This document shows, piece by piece, positions 22,570 to 31,646 of a stretch of 50,515 bases of DNA (its first letter is position 1; the number at the start of each line of letters is the position of its first letter). The DNA lies in assembly GCA_015655415.1 (NCBI GenBank), contig JAATFB010000039.1:1-50515 (forward strand), written 5' to 3'. The notes beneath the pieces are model-generated. The model made no database searches, was not told where the DNA came from, and worked only from the letters and a program-made list of their open reading frames with translations. Made by a program: the position numbers and the translations under genes. This DNA comes from Actinomycetales bacterium (lineage in GTDB: Bacteria; Actinomycetota; Actinomycetes; Actinomycetales; Microbacteriaceae).

Positions 22570-25500
22570 ATGGCCGACGTGCTCGAACGCTTCTCCCCCG
22601 CCACGCGCGCGTGGTTCCGGGGGGCGTTCGATGCGCCCACCGAGGCACAGCTCGGCGCCTGGGATGCGATCTCCCGCGGCGAGCACACGCTGGTGGTGGC
22701 CCCGACCGGCTCGGGAAAGACGCTCGCGTCGTTCCTGTGGTCGATCGATCGCCTGACGCGCGAGGGCGACGGGAGCGGGCACGGCACGCGCGTCCTCTAC
22801 ATCTCGCCGCTGAAGGCGCTCGGCGTCGACGTGGAGCGCAACCTGAGGTCCCCGCTCGTGGGGATCGCCCAGACGGCGAGGCGCATGGGCGAGCAGCCAC
22901 CGCACATGACCGTCGGCGTGCGCAGCGGCGACACGCCCGCCGGCGACCGGCGGGCGCTGCTGGCGCATCCGCCCGACATCCTCATCACGACGCCGGAGTC
23001 CCTCTTCCTGATGCTCACGTCGCGGGCGCGCGAGACGCTCCGAGACGTGCGGACCGTCATCGTCGACGAGGTGCACGCGGTCGCCGCGACCAAACGCGGG
23101 GCCCACCTCGCCGTCTCGTTGGAGCGTCTGGACGCCATGCTGCCGGCACCCGCCCAGCGCATCGGTCTCTCCGCCACGGTGCGGCCTCCGGAAGAGGTCG
23201 CGCGATTCCTCGGCGGGAGGCATCCGGTCACGATCGTGGCGCCGCCCTCGCAGAAGCGCTTCGAGCTCAGGGTGGTCGTGCCGGTCGAGGACATGACGGC
23301 GCTCAGCCCCGCCGCCCACGACGACGATCGCACCCCCGCGGCCGGGTCCATCTGGCCGCATGTCGAAGAGGCGATCGTCGACCGGGTGCTGGAGCACCGG
23401 TCCTCGATCGTCTTCACCAACTCGCGTCGGCTCGCGGAGCGGCTCACGGCCCGCATGAACGAGATCTACGAGGAGCGACTCCTGGAGTCGGCGAACCGCA
23501 GCCCGTCCCCGCCCCAGGCGGAGGGGCGGCGCCCGCGCCCGCCCGCGGAGCTCATGGGGGCGGCCGGCCAGAGCCGGGGAAGCCGCCTCGCGGCATCCGG
23601 CGAGCCCGGGTCGGCCGGGGTCCTGGTCGAGGAGCGCAGGAGACCCGGCGAGCGGGCCTCTCCCCGACCGGATGCCGACGCCGGGGTTCTGGCGCGCGCC
23701 CACCACGGCTCGGTGAGCAAGGAGCAGCGGGCGGTCATCGAGGACGACCTGAAGAGCGGCCGGCTGCGCTGCGTCGTCGCCACGAGCAGTCTCGAGCTCG
23801 GCATCGACATGGGCGAGGTGGACCTGGTCGTGCAGGTGGAGGCTCCCCCGTCGGTGGCCAGCGGCCTGCAACGCGTGGGCCGCGCCGGACACCAGGTGGG
23901 CGAGGTCTCCAGGGGAGTGATGTTCCCCAAGCACCGCTCCGACCTCGTGAACTCCGCCGTCGCCAGCGAGCGCATGGCGGCCGGCCTGATCGAGGAGATC
24001 CGGGTGCCGGCCAATCCGCTGGACATCCTCGCCCAGCAGACCATCGCGGCCGCCGCGCTGGAGCCGGTGGACGTCGACGACTGGTTCGACACGGTGCGCG
24101 GCAGCGCGCCGTTCGCGACGCTGCCGCGCAGCGCGTTCGAGGCGACCCTCGACCTGCTGGCGGGCCGCTACCCGAGCGACGAGTTCGCGGAGCTCCGGCC
24201 GCGCGTGGTGTGGGATCGCGATCGCGGAACCCTCACGGGGCGCCCGGGGGCGCAGCGGCTGGCCGTGACCAGCGGCGGCACCATACCGGATCGCGGTCTG
24301 TTCGGCGTCTACATGGTCGGGACCGACGATCTCGACCCCGCCAAGGGCGGCCGTCGGGTCGGCGAGCTCGACGAGGAGATGGTGTACGAGTCCCGCGTCG
24401 GGGACGTGTTCGCGCTCGGGGCCACCAGCTGGCGCATCCAGGAGATCACGCACGACCGAGTGCTCGTCACGCCCGCTTTCGGCGAGCCGGGACGGCTGCC
24501 GTTCTGGAAGGGCGACGGCATCGGACGCCCGGCCGAGCTCGGCGAGGCGATCGGCGCGTTCGTGCGCGAGGTGGCGTCCGCGTCGGAGGCGGACGCCCGC
24601 GCCCGCACCGGCGACGCCGGTCTCGACGGCCTCGCCACCGGCAACCTGCTCGCGTATCTCGACGATCAGAAGAGGGCCACCGGCCACCTCCCCACCGATC
24701 GGACCCTCGTGGCGGAGCGGTTCAGGGACGAGCTCGGCGACTGGCGCATCGTGTTGCATTCCCCGTACGGCATGCAGGTGCATGCGCCGTGGGCGCTGGC
24801 CGTCGGTGCGCGGGTCCGTGAGCGACTCGGCGTGGACGGGTCGTGTGTGGCCAGCGACGACGGCATCGTGGTGCGCATCCCCGACACGGAGGCAGACCCT
24901 CCGGGCGCCGACCTGTTCGTCTTCGAGCCCGACGAGCTCGAGCAGCTCGTGACCGAGGAGGTCGGCGGCTCGGCGCTCTTCGCGTCCCGGTTCCGGGAGT
25001 GCGCGGCGCGGGCCCTGCTGCTGCCCAAGTACAACCCCGGCAAGCGGTCGCCGCTGTGGCAGCAGAGGCAGCGGGCGGCGCAGCTGCTGGACGTCGCGCG
25101 CAGGCATCCGCGGTTCCCGATCATCCTCGAGACCATGCGCGAGTGCCTGCAGGACGTCTACGATCTGCCCTCGCTGCGCCGCATGGCGGAGCGCATCGGC
25201 TCGCGAGAGATCCGCATCGTGGAGGTCGCCACCGAGGAGGCGTCGCCGTTCGCGCGATCGCTGCTGTTCGGGTACGTGGCCGCGTTCATGTACGAGGGCG
25301 ACTCTCCCCTCGCCGAGCGCCGCGCCGCCGCGCTGGCGGTGGACGCCTCGCTGCTGTCGGAGCTGCTCGGCCGAGCCGAGCTGCGCGAGCTGCTCGATCC
25401 CGCGGTGATCGAGCGCGTGGAGCGCGAGGTGCAGCGGCTGGCCCCCGAACGCCGCATGTTCGGCGTCGAGGGGGCGGCGGACCTCCTGCGCCTGCTCGGC

Positions 25501-27408
25501 CCGCTCAGTGTCAGCGAGGTCGCCCAGCGGTGGGCTGCGAACCGCGACGCTGCGGCGACCGATGCGGACGCCGCGGATGCCGCGGATGCCGCACCGACAC
25601 CGGTCGATCGTGCCGAGAACGGCACGCTCGACGCCGGCGTCGGCACGATCGACCGGTCTCGGCGGGGCGGGGACGAGGCACGCGGCGGGGACGAGGCTGC
25701 GGCCCGGGCCGCGCTCGAATCGCTCGTCGCGGCCAAACGCGCGCTGCGCGTCACGATCGCCGGCGAGGAGCGGTATGCGGCCATCGAGGACGCGAGCCGG
25801 CTGCGCGACGCGCTCGGCGTCCCGCTGCCGATCGGCGTGCCGACCGTCTTCGTCGAGCCGGTCCCCGATCCGCTGGGCGACCTGATCTCCCGGTATGCGC
25901 GGACGCACGGCCCGTTCACGGTCGGTGACGCCGCATCGCGCTTCGGGCTCGGCACCGCCGTCGCCCACGACACGCTGCGCCGGCTAGCGCAGGACCGCCG
26001 CATCACCGAGGGCGAGTTCCGGCCCGATGCCGCCGGAACCGAGTGGTGCGATGCCGAGGTGCTGCGACGCCTGCGGCGCCTCTCGCTCGCGGCGCTGCGG
26101 CACGAGGTGGAGCCCGTCGATCCCACGACGTTCGCGCGCTTCCTTTCCGACTGGCAGCACGTGGGCGGCACGCTACGCGGGGTGGATGCCGTGGCATCCG
26201 TGGTCGAGCAGCTCGCGGGTGTTCGTATTCCCGCATCGGCATGGGAGAGCCTCGTCCTGCCCTCCCGGGTCGCGGACTACCAGCCGGCGATGCTCGACGA
26301 GCTGACGGCGAGCGGCGAGGTGCTCTGGAGCGGCGGCGGATCCCTGCCGGGGAACGACGGCTGGGTGAGCCTGCATCTGGCCGACAGCGTCCCTGTCACC
26401 ATGCTGCCGCCGCCCGAGCACGGCACCGACGAGCTTCAGCGGGAGGTGCTCACGGCGCTCGGCGCCGGGGGTGCGTTCTTCTTCCGCCAGCTCTCGGATG
26501 CCGTCGGCTCGCTCGACGACTCCGCCCTCACGACGGCGCTGTGGGAGCTGGTCTGGGCCGGCCTCATCACGAACGACACGTTCGCCCCGCTGCGCGCGCT
26601 CACCGGCGGCCGGGGCGCGCACAAGCAGCAGCGCGCGACGCCTCGGGGGCGCGCGCACTCGCCGCGCGCGTACGGCCGGCCGGCCGCATCATGGCGTCCG
26701 GCGCCCGTTCGCTCGGGACCTCCCACCACCGCGGGCCGCTGGTCGATCCTGCCCCTGGTCGAGACGGATCCCACCGTGCGTGCGAAGGCCGCCGCGGAGA
26801 CGCTGCTCGAGCGCTACGGGGTGGTGACGCGCGGGTCCGTGGTGGCCGAGAACCAGCCGGGGGGCTTCGCGGTGGCGTATCGCGTACTGAGCGGCTTCGA
26901 GGAGTCGGGGCGAGCCCGCCGCGGATACTTCGTGGAGACCCTCGGCGCGGCCCAGTTCTCGACCAGCGCGGCCGTCGACCGGCTGCGCACCCACGTGCTG
27001 GATGGCACGCTCGAGCCGCCCCGGCGGGCAGTCGCACTGGCGGCCACCGACCCGGCGAACCCCTATGGGGCGGCGCTGTCGTGGCCGCAGGCATCCGCCA
27101 CCGGCTCGGCGGTCTCCGGAACCGGTCACCGGCCGGGACGCAAGGCCGGCGCGATCGTGGTGATGGTGGACGGCTCGCTCGTGCTCTACGTGGAGCGCGG
27201 CGGCAAGACGACGTTGCTGTTCGACCAGGCCGAGGAGATGATGGGCCCCGCCGCGCGCGCGCTGGCGGACGCCATCCGCCGCGGTCACATCTCCACGCTG
27301 ACCATCGAGACTGTCGGCGGCGAGTTCGTGCTCGGCACGCCATTCGGGGAGGCGCTCACCGCGGCCGGCTTCGCCGCGACTCCGCGCGGGCTGAGGCTGC
27401 GCTCGTGA
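22570..27408 (+). CDS. lhr: large ATP-dependent DNA helicase Lhr
   Basis: This 1612-residue superfamily 2 helicase has Walker A APTGSGKTLASFLW near residue 44, motif II VIVDEVHAVAATKRG near residue 165, SATVRPPEEVARFLGG, and C-terminal RecA-domain motifs including TSSLELGIDMGEVDLVVQVE and LQRVGRAGHQVGE. The Lhr core winged-helix region and the long Lhr C-terminal domain follow. Lhr unwinds DNA 3' to 5' and acts in DNA repair in mycobacteria. The protein is longer than the E. coli and mycobacterial forms (about 1500). The extra length is in Pro/Gly/Ala-rich insertions, one between the RecA domains (about residues 309-373), one near 990-1045 and one near 1355-1400. ATG 22570 follows GAGGAG directly and TGATAT 6 bases upstream. 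Confidence 0.97.
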   Translation: MADVLERFSPATRAWFRGAFDAPTEAQLGAWDAISRGEHTLVVAPTGSGKTLASFLWSIDRLTREGDGSGHGTRVLYISPLKALGVDVERNLRSPLVGIAQTARRMGEQPPHMTVGVRSGDTPAGDRRALLAHPPDILITTPESLFLMLTSRARETLRDVRTVIVDEVHAVAATKRGAHLAVSLERLDAMLPAPAQRIGLSATVRPPEEVARFLGGRHPVTIVAPPSQKRFELRVVVPVEDMTALSPAAHDDDRTPAAGSIWPHVEEAIVDRVLEHRSSIVFTNSRRLAERLTARMNEIYEERLLESANRSPSPPQAEGRRPRPPAELMGAAGQSRGSRLAASGEPGSAGVLVEERRRPGERASPRPDADAGVLARAHHGSVSKEQRAVIEDDLKSGRLRCVVATSSLELGIDMGEVDLVVQVEAPPSVASGLQRVGRAGHQVGEVSRGVMFPKHRSDLVNSAVASERMAAGLIEEIRVPANPLDILAQQTIAAAALEPVDVDDWFDTVRGSAPFATLPRSAFEATLDLLAGRYPSDEFAELRPRVVWDRDRGTLTGRPGAQRLAVTSGGTIPDRGLFGVYMVGTDDLDPAKGGRRVGELDEEMVYESRVGDVFALGATSWRIQEITHDRVLVTPAFGEPGRLPFWKGDGIGRPAELGEAIGAFVREVASASEADARARTGDAGLDGLATGNLLAYLDDQKRATGHLPTDRTLVAERFRDELGDWRIVLHSPYGMQVHAPWALAVGARVRERLGVDGSCVASDDGIVVRIPDTEADPPGADLFVFEPDELEQLVTEEVGGSALFASRFRECAARALLLPKYNPGKRSPLWQQRQRAAQLLDVARRHPRFPIILETMRECLQDVYDLPSLRRMAERIGSREIRIVEVATEEASPFARSLLFGYVAAFMYEGDSPLAERRAAALAVDASLLSELLGRAELRELLDPAVIERVEREVQRLAPERRMFGVEGAADLLRLLGPLSVSEVAQRWAANRDAAATDADAADAADAAPTPVDRAENGTLDAGVGTIDRSRRGGDEARGGDEAAARAALESLVAAKRALRVTIAGEERYAAIEDASRLRDALGVPLPIGVPTVFVEPVPDPLGDLISRYARTHGPFTVGDAASRFGLGTAVAHDTLRRLAQDRRITEGEFRPDAAGTEWCDAEVLRRLRRLSLAALRHEVEPVDPTTFARFLSDWQHVGGTLRGVDAVASVVEQLAGVRIPASAWESLVLPSRVADYQPAMLDELTASGEVLWSGGGSLPGNDGWVSLHLADSVPVTMLPPPEHGTDELQREVLTALGAGGAFFFRQLSDAVGSLDDSALTTALWELVWAGLITNDTFAPLRALTGGRGAHKQQRATPRGRAHSPRAYGRPAASWRPAPVRSGPPTTAGRWSILPLVETDPTVRAKAAAETLLERYGVVTRGSVVAENQPGGFAVAYRVLSGFEESGRARRGYFVETLGAAQFSTSAAVDRLRTHVLDGTLEPPRRAVALAATDPANPYGAALSWPQASATGSAVSGTGHRPGRKAGAIVVMVDGSLVLYVERGGKTTLLFDQAEEMMGPAARALADAIRRGHISTLTIETVGGEFVLGTPFGEALTAAGFAATPRGLRLRS

Positions 27409-27426
27409 CCCGCGCCATCCGCACAC

Positions 27427-27489
27427 GCGTGGGCACCGGCCGCACGGGCGTGGGCACCGGCCGCACGGGCGTAGGCACCGGCCGCACGG
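27427..27489 (+). repeat. three 21-base tandem repeats between lhr and nei
   Basis: Three consecutive 21-base units begin GCGTGGGCACCGGCC; the third has one change. They follow the lhr stop by 18 bases and keep a frame open, encoding TGRTGVG repeats that are probably not translated. Confidence 0.85.
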
Positions 27490-27509
27490 AAGCAGGACAC
27501 GTCGCCGCA

Positions 27510-27558
27510 AACAGCACGTTCTCTGCTGTTCTGGCGGGGACAGCACTTACCCTGCTGT
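27510..27558. promoter_or_regulatory. double inverted-repeat operator before nei
   Basis: The same inverted repeat, ACAGCA-N7-TGCTGT, occurs twice, at 27511-27529 (flanked by one further A-T pair) and at 27540-27558. Their centres are 29 bases apart, close to three helical turns. The second contains TACCCT (27548-27553), the likely -10 of nei. This geometry fits two repressor dimers on one face of the DNA. The second repeat is followed by TTT and could alternatively be a weak lhr terminator. Confidence 0.5.
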
Positions 27559-27639
27559 TTTCACGCCATGGTGCCGATGGCGCGGGGGCGCGGGTACCGG
27601 GACCTGGCGCGATTGCGGTGGTGAGGGTGAGGGGGCGTC

Positions 27640-28416
27640 GTGCCTGAGGGCGACACCGTCTATCGGCAGGCCCGGATGCTGAACGACGCGCTCGGTGGTC
27701 AGGTGCTCACTCGGTGCGATCTGCGCGTGCCCGCCTTCGCCACGGTCGACCTCAGCGGGCAGCTGGTGCACGAGGTCGTCAGCCGTGGCAAGCATCTGCT
27801 GATCCGGGTGGGGCTGCACACGATCCACAGCCATCTCAAGATGGAGGGCCAGTGGCGGGTGTACTCGCCTGGCGAGCCCTGGCGGCGTCCCGCGTTCCAG
27901 GCCCGGGCGGTGCTCGCCACCGCGACGGCGCAGGCGGTCGGCTTCGAACTGGGGATGCTGGAGGTGCTGCCGACCGTGCGCGAGGCGGATGCCGTCGGCC
28001 ACCTCGGCCCCGATCTCCTCGGGCCCGACTGGGACGAGCGGGAGGCGGTGCGGAGACTGGCGGCGCATCCTGACGTGCCGATCGCCGTGGCGCTCCTCGA
28101 TCAGCGCAACCTCGCCGGTCTCGGCAACGAGTACGTGAACGAGCTCTGCTTTGTGCGCGGGATGCTCCCCACTCGCCCGGTGCGCGACGCCGACCTGCCG
28201 AGAACGGTCGCCCTCGCCCATCGGATGATCGTGGCCAACGCCAACCGGCGCATCCGCTCCACGACCGGGGAGACCCGTCGCGGCCGCACCGCGTATGTGC
28301 ATCGCCGGGAGGGCATGCCGTGCCGTCGCTGCGGCACGCCGATCCGCAGGATGTCGCTCGGCCGCAACGAGCTCGAGCTGCGCGAGACCTGGTACTGCCC
28401 GGTGTGCCAGAGCTGA
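27640..28416 (+). CDS. nei: Fpg/Nei-family DNA glycosylase
   Basis: This 258-residue base-excision-repair enzyme begins PEGDTVYRQARMLNDAL, the Nei form of the N-terminus: the catalytic Pro and Glu follow the initiator, and TVY is typical of endonuclease VIII. It has the conserved Lys in VVSRGKHLLIRVGLHTIHSH, the helix-two-turns-helix with GLGNEYVNELCF, and a zinc finger CxxC-x16-CxxC (CRRCGT ... CPVCQS). It would remove oxidised bases and cut the strand. GTG 27640 is preceded by GAGGG. Adjacency with lhr is conserved in actinobacteria and suggests joint work in repair. Confidence 0.95.
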   Translation: MPEGDTVYRQARMLNDALGGQVLTRCDLRVPAFATVDLSGQLVHEVVSRGKHLLIRVGLHTIHSHLKMEGQWRVYSPGEPWRRPAFQARAVLATATAQAVGFELGMLEVLPTVREADAVGHLGPDLLGPDWDEREAVRRLAAHPDVPIAVALLDQRNLAGLGNEYVNELCFVRGMLPTRPVRDADLPRTVALAHRMIVANANRRIRSTTGETRRGRTAYVHRREGMPCRRCGTPIRRMSLGRNELELRETWYCPVCQS

Positions 28417-28805
28417 GCCCACCGCCGGTCGAGCCACCACCGCCGGTCGAGCCTGTCGAACCCGCCGGTCGAGCCCGTCCATCACCGCCGGTCGAGCCCG
28501 TCGAGACCGCCCGTCGAACCCACCACCGCCGGTCGAGCCCGTCGAGACCAATCGAAACCGAACCTTGCGAAACCGCACCCAGCGGGCAGTCGATCCATGG
28601 AGCCGCCCCACCACCATCGGGGCCCTCACGCGTCCTCGCGCTCCGATTGTGACCGGCGCCGGCGTGGCATCTGCCGCCATCGTCGATGCCGTGCTCCGCC
28701 CGGCCCTCAATTGCGCGAAGCGCGAACAAACTGGGCAGACTGGAGGCTGCACGCGACGCCGCGAGTGGTGCCGGCGTCGGACGCCCCAAGCGAAGGAGCT
28801 TGTGA
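28417..28805. other. gene-free region with GGTCGAGCCCGTCGA repeats and operon leader
   Basis: From about 28425 to 28555 there are about six copies of CCGCCGGTCGAG(C)CCGTCGA-type units, a GC-rich REP-like family also present at about 43790-43820. The rest (28556-28805) is non-repetitive and is the leader of the sugar-acid operon, ending in GAAGGAG before ATG 28806. The AT-richer patch CAATTGCGCGAAGCGCGAAC (about 28708-28727) is a possible operator. Confidence 0.55.
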
Positions 28806-30521
28806 ATGACCCTGCGCAGCCAGGCCTGGTACGGCGGTGAAGGCCGCGACCCGTACATCCACCGCGCGTGGATGCGGCGCGGCATACCCGCGGAGGCGTT
28901 CAACGGCAAGCGTCCGCAGATCGCGATCGCGAACACCGCTGGCGACCTCGTGCCGTGCAACGTGCACCTGAACGAGGTGGCGCAGTACGTGAAGAACGGT
29001 GTATACGAGGCGGGCGGCATCCCGTTGGAGCTGCCGGTGATGGGCCTCGGCGAGACTCTGGTCAAGCCGACCGCGATGCTGTGGCGCAATCTGGCCGCCA
29101 TGCAGATCGAGGAGATGCTGCGTGCGAACCCCGTGGATGCCGTGGTTCTGCTGGGCGGCTGCGACAAGACCATCCCCGCGCTGTTGATGGGTGCGGCATC
29201 CGTCGACATCCCGGCCGTCGTCGTTCCGGGAGGTCCGATGCTGAACGGACACTTCCGCGGGCAGTTGCTGGGCTGCGGCACCGGGGTGTGGCAGCTCAGC
29301 GAGGAGGTGCGGGCAGGAACGCTGTCGGAGGCGGAGTTCGAGCGGTCGGAGACGTCCATGATCCGTTCGAAGGGGCACTGCAACACGATGGGAACCGCCT
29401 CGACCATGGGCATCATGGCCGAGGCGCTGGGAATGACGATTCCCGGGGTGGCGGGCACCCCGGCTCCCGACGCGCGCCTGCTCGAGGCGGCGCACGCGTC
29501 CGGAAGGCTCGCCGTCGAGCTCGTGCGCGCCGAGCGCAGCGTCTCGAAGGTGATCACGAAGGAGTCGTTCCACAACGCGATCGTCGCGCTGGCGGCGATC
29601 GGCGGCTCGACCAATGCGGTCGTGCATCTGCTGGCGATCGCCGGCCGGCTCGGCATCGACCTCACGCTCGACGACTTCGACCGCATCGGTGCGAACGTGC
29701 CGCTGCTCGTGAACCTCCAGCCGGCCGGCGAGTACCTCATGGAGGACCTGTTCCGCGCCGGCGGCGTGCTCGCCGTGTTCGACCAGGTGAGAGACCTGTT
29801 CGACCCCCGCGCGCAGACCGTGATGGGGGCGCCGCTCGTCGACTTCCTCGGCGAGCACCCCGTGTGGGACCGCGAAGTGATCTCCCTGCGCGAAGACCCG
29901 CTGAAGGATGACGCCGGAATCGCCGTGCTGCGCGGCAACCTCGCCACCCGCGGCGCGATCATCAAGCCGGCCGCCGCCACCCCGGAGCTGCTCGTGCACC
30001 GGGGTCGCGCGGTGGTGTTCGACTCGATCGAGGACTTCCACGCCCGCATCGACGACCCCGACCTGGACGTCGACGCGGACTCGGTGCTCGTGCTGCGCGG
30101 CTGCGGGCCGAAGGGCTATCCGGGGATGCCGGAAGTCGCCAACCTGCCGCTGCCGCCCAAGCTGCTGAGGCAGGGGGTGCGCGACATGGTGCGGGTGTGC
30201 GACGGACGGATGTCCGGAACCGCGTACGGCACGGTGGTGCTGCACGTGGCGCCGGAGGCGGCGGCCGGCGGAGCTCTAGCCCTGGTGCGCGACGGCGATG
30301 TCATCTCGCTTGACGTGCCGAACCGGCGCATCGACGTGGAGCTCAGCGATGAGGAGCTCGCCTCGCGACGACCGCCGTTCCGCGAGACGGGCGCGTTCGC
30401 GCACGCCGACCGTGGGTGGCAGAAGCTCTACATCGAGCATGTGCAGGGCGCCGACACTGGAGCCGACCTGGACTTCCTGGTCGGCTCCAGCGGCTCGGTG
30501 GTGACACGGGAGTCGCATTGA
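28806..30521 (+). CDS. IlvD/Edd-family sugar-acid dehydratase (pentonate type)
   Basis: This 571-residue dehydratase has three Cys ligands for a [2Fe-2S] cluster: Cys51 (GDLVPCN), Cys119 (LLGGCDKTIPALLMG) and Cys192 (KGHCNTMGTASTMG). The N-terminus LRSQAWYGGEGRDPYIHRAW is typical of L-arabinonate or D-xylonate dehydratases rather than of branched-chain IlvD. It would convert a pentonate to 2-keto-3-deoxypentonate. The AAGGAG ribosome site is 10 bases before ATG 28806. It is the first gene of a three-gene set whose next members carry out the following two steps of the Weimberg route. Other sugar acids such as hexonates cannot be excluded. Confidence 0.93.
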   Translation: MTLRSQAWYGGEGRDPYIHRAWMRRGIPAEAFNGKRPQIAIANTAGDLVPCNVHLNEVAQYVKNGVYEAGGIPLELPVMGLGETLVKPTAMLWRNLAAMQIEEMLRANPVDAVVLLGGCDKTIPALLMGAASVDIPAVVVPGGPMLNGHFRGQLLGCGTGVWQLSEEVRAGTLSEAEFERSETSMIRSKGHCNTMGTASTMGIMAEALGMTIPGVAGTPAPDARLLEAAHASGRLAVELVRAERSVSKVITKESFHNAIVALAAIGGSTNAVVHLLAIAGRLGIDLTLDDFDRIGANVPLLVNLQPAGEYLMEDLFRAGGVLAVFDQVRDLFDPRAQTVMGAPLVDFLGEHPVWDREVISLREDPLKDDAGIAVLRGNLATRGAIIKPAAATPELLVHRGRAVVFDSIEDFHARIDDPDLDVDADSVLVLRGCGPKGYPGMPEVANLPLPPKLLRQGVRDMVRVCDGRMSGTAYGTVVLHVAPEAAAGGALALVRDGDVISLDVPNRRIDVELSDEELASRRPPFRETGAFAHADRGWQKLYIEHVQGADTGADLDFLVGSSGSVVTRESH

Positions 30522-30737
30522 CCGCCAGCGGGCGACCCGCCGCCGGCGGCACCACCGCATGCCGAGCCCGCCGAATCCCGCGGCTCTCGACGATCCCGGT
30601 TCCGACAAAGCTCAACCGACGACGCACACCACCGGCCGAGCCCGCCGAAGCAGCCGGTCCCGACAAGCTCGACCGACAGAGGCGGGCGACGAACACTCTG
30701 AACCGGCAATGAGGGGACCCCAACGAAAGGACCACTC
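30522..30737. other. intergenic segment within the sugar-acid operon
   Basis: These 216 bases are GC-rich with repeated GCCGAGCCCGCCGAA units and no gene. The segment ends with AAAGGA and GTG 30738. It is unusually long for a spacer inside an operon. Confidence 0.5.
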
Positions 30738-31616
30738 GTGAACGACACGATCTCCACCGCACGTCGCCCGCCAACGGGACTCGCACGCGTGCGCTCCGGT
30801 GAGGACGTCCTCTGGACGGTCCGCTCCGGCGACACGTACGCGCCGCTGGGGCTCACGCTCTCGGAGCTGCTGCGGATGCCGCATGCCGACGCCCGCGCTA
30901 CGGTCGAGCGAGCGATCCAGGATGTCGCAGGCACCGGCATCCTCATCGACGCCGTGCTCGCGCCCATCGACGACGCGCAGGAGGTGTGGGCCGCCGGTGT
31001 CACCTACCGGCGCAGCCGCGACGGGCGCATCGAAGAGGCGACGGACGGGACGCCCTACGACCGAGTGTACGAGGCCGAGCGGCCGGAGCTGTTCTTCAAG
31101 GCCACCGGCCGCCGCGTCGTGGCCGCCGGCGAGCCGGTCGGCGTCCGGAAGGACTCCCCGTGGAACGCGCCCGAGCCGGAACTGGGCGTTGTGCTCGACT
31201 CGGGCGGCGAGATCTTCGGCTTCGTGCCCGGCGACGACGTCAGCAGCCGCTCCATCGAGGGCGAGAACCTGCTGTACCTGCCTCAGGCGAAGGTCTACAA
31301 GGCGTCCTGCGCGCTCGGCCCCGAGATCGTTCCCGGATGGCTCGTCGCTACGCCGTTCGACATCACGATGTCCGTCACACGGCACAGTGAGGCCGTGTTC
31401 GAGGGCAGCACGTCGACGGCCGCCATGGCCCGCACCCTGCCCGACCTCGCGGACTGGCTGTTTCGGGCGCTCGACTTTCCGGACGGGGTCATCGTGCTGA
31501 CCGGCACGGGTATCGTGCCGGGTGCGGACTTCACCCTGACACCGGGGGACGTGGTGACGATCGGCATAGACGATGTCGGCACGCTGACCAACCCGGTGGT
31601 CGGCGTCGGACGCTGA
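30738..31616 (+). CDS. FAH-superfamily 2-keto-3-deoxypentonate dehydratase-like protein
   Basis: This 292-residue protein has a fumarylacetoacetate-hydrolase fold: [40 protein letters not shown], then the metal-binding acids in [20 protein letters not shown], and [20 protein letters not shown]. In this context it fits 2-keto-3-deoxy-D-arabinonate/L-arabinonate dehydratase, which removes water to give alpha-ketoglutarate semialdehyde. A hydrolase role cannot be ruled out from sequence alone. GTG 30738 has AAAGGA at a suitable distance. It is followed 30 bases later by the aldehyde dehydrogenase gene. Confidence 0.88.
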   Translation: MNDTISTARRPPTGLARVRSGEDVLWTVRSGDTYAPLGLTLSELLRMPHADARATVERAIQDVAGTGILIDAVLAPIDDAQEVWAAGVTYRRSRDGRIEEATDGTPYDRVYEAERPELFFKATGRRVVAAGEPVGVRKDSPWNAPEPELGVVLDSGGEIFGFVPGDDVSSRSIEGENLLYLPQAKVYKASCALGPEIVPGWLVATPFDITMSVTRHSEAVFEGSTSTAAMARTLPDLADWLFRALDFPDGVIVLTGTGIVPGADFTLTPGDVVTIGIDDVGTLTNPVVGVGR

Positions 31617-31646
31617 CCAATCGCGCACGAGGCGAAGGAGCGACGA

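Noticed and set aside
22402..25968. 1188-codon open frame on the minus strand opposite lhr
   Set aside because: It is fully antisense to a certain helicase gene, its composition is Arg/His/Leu-rich shadow coding, and it has no recognisable domain.
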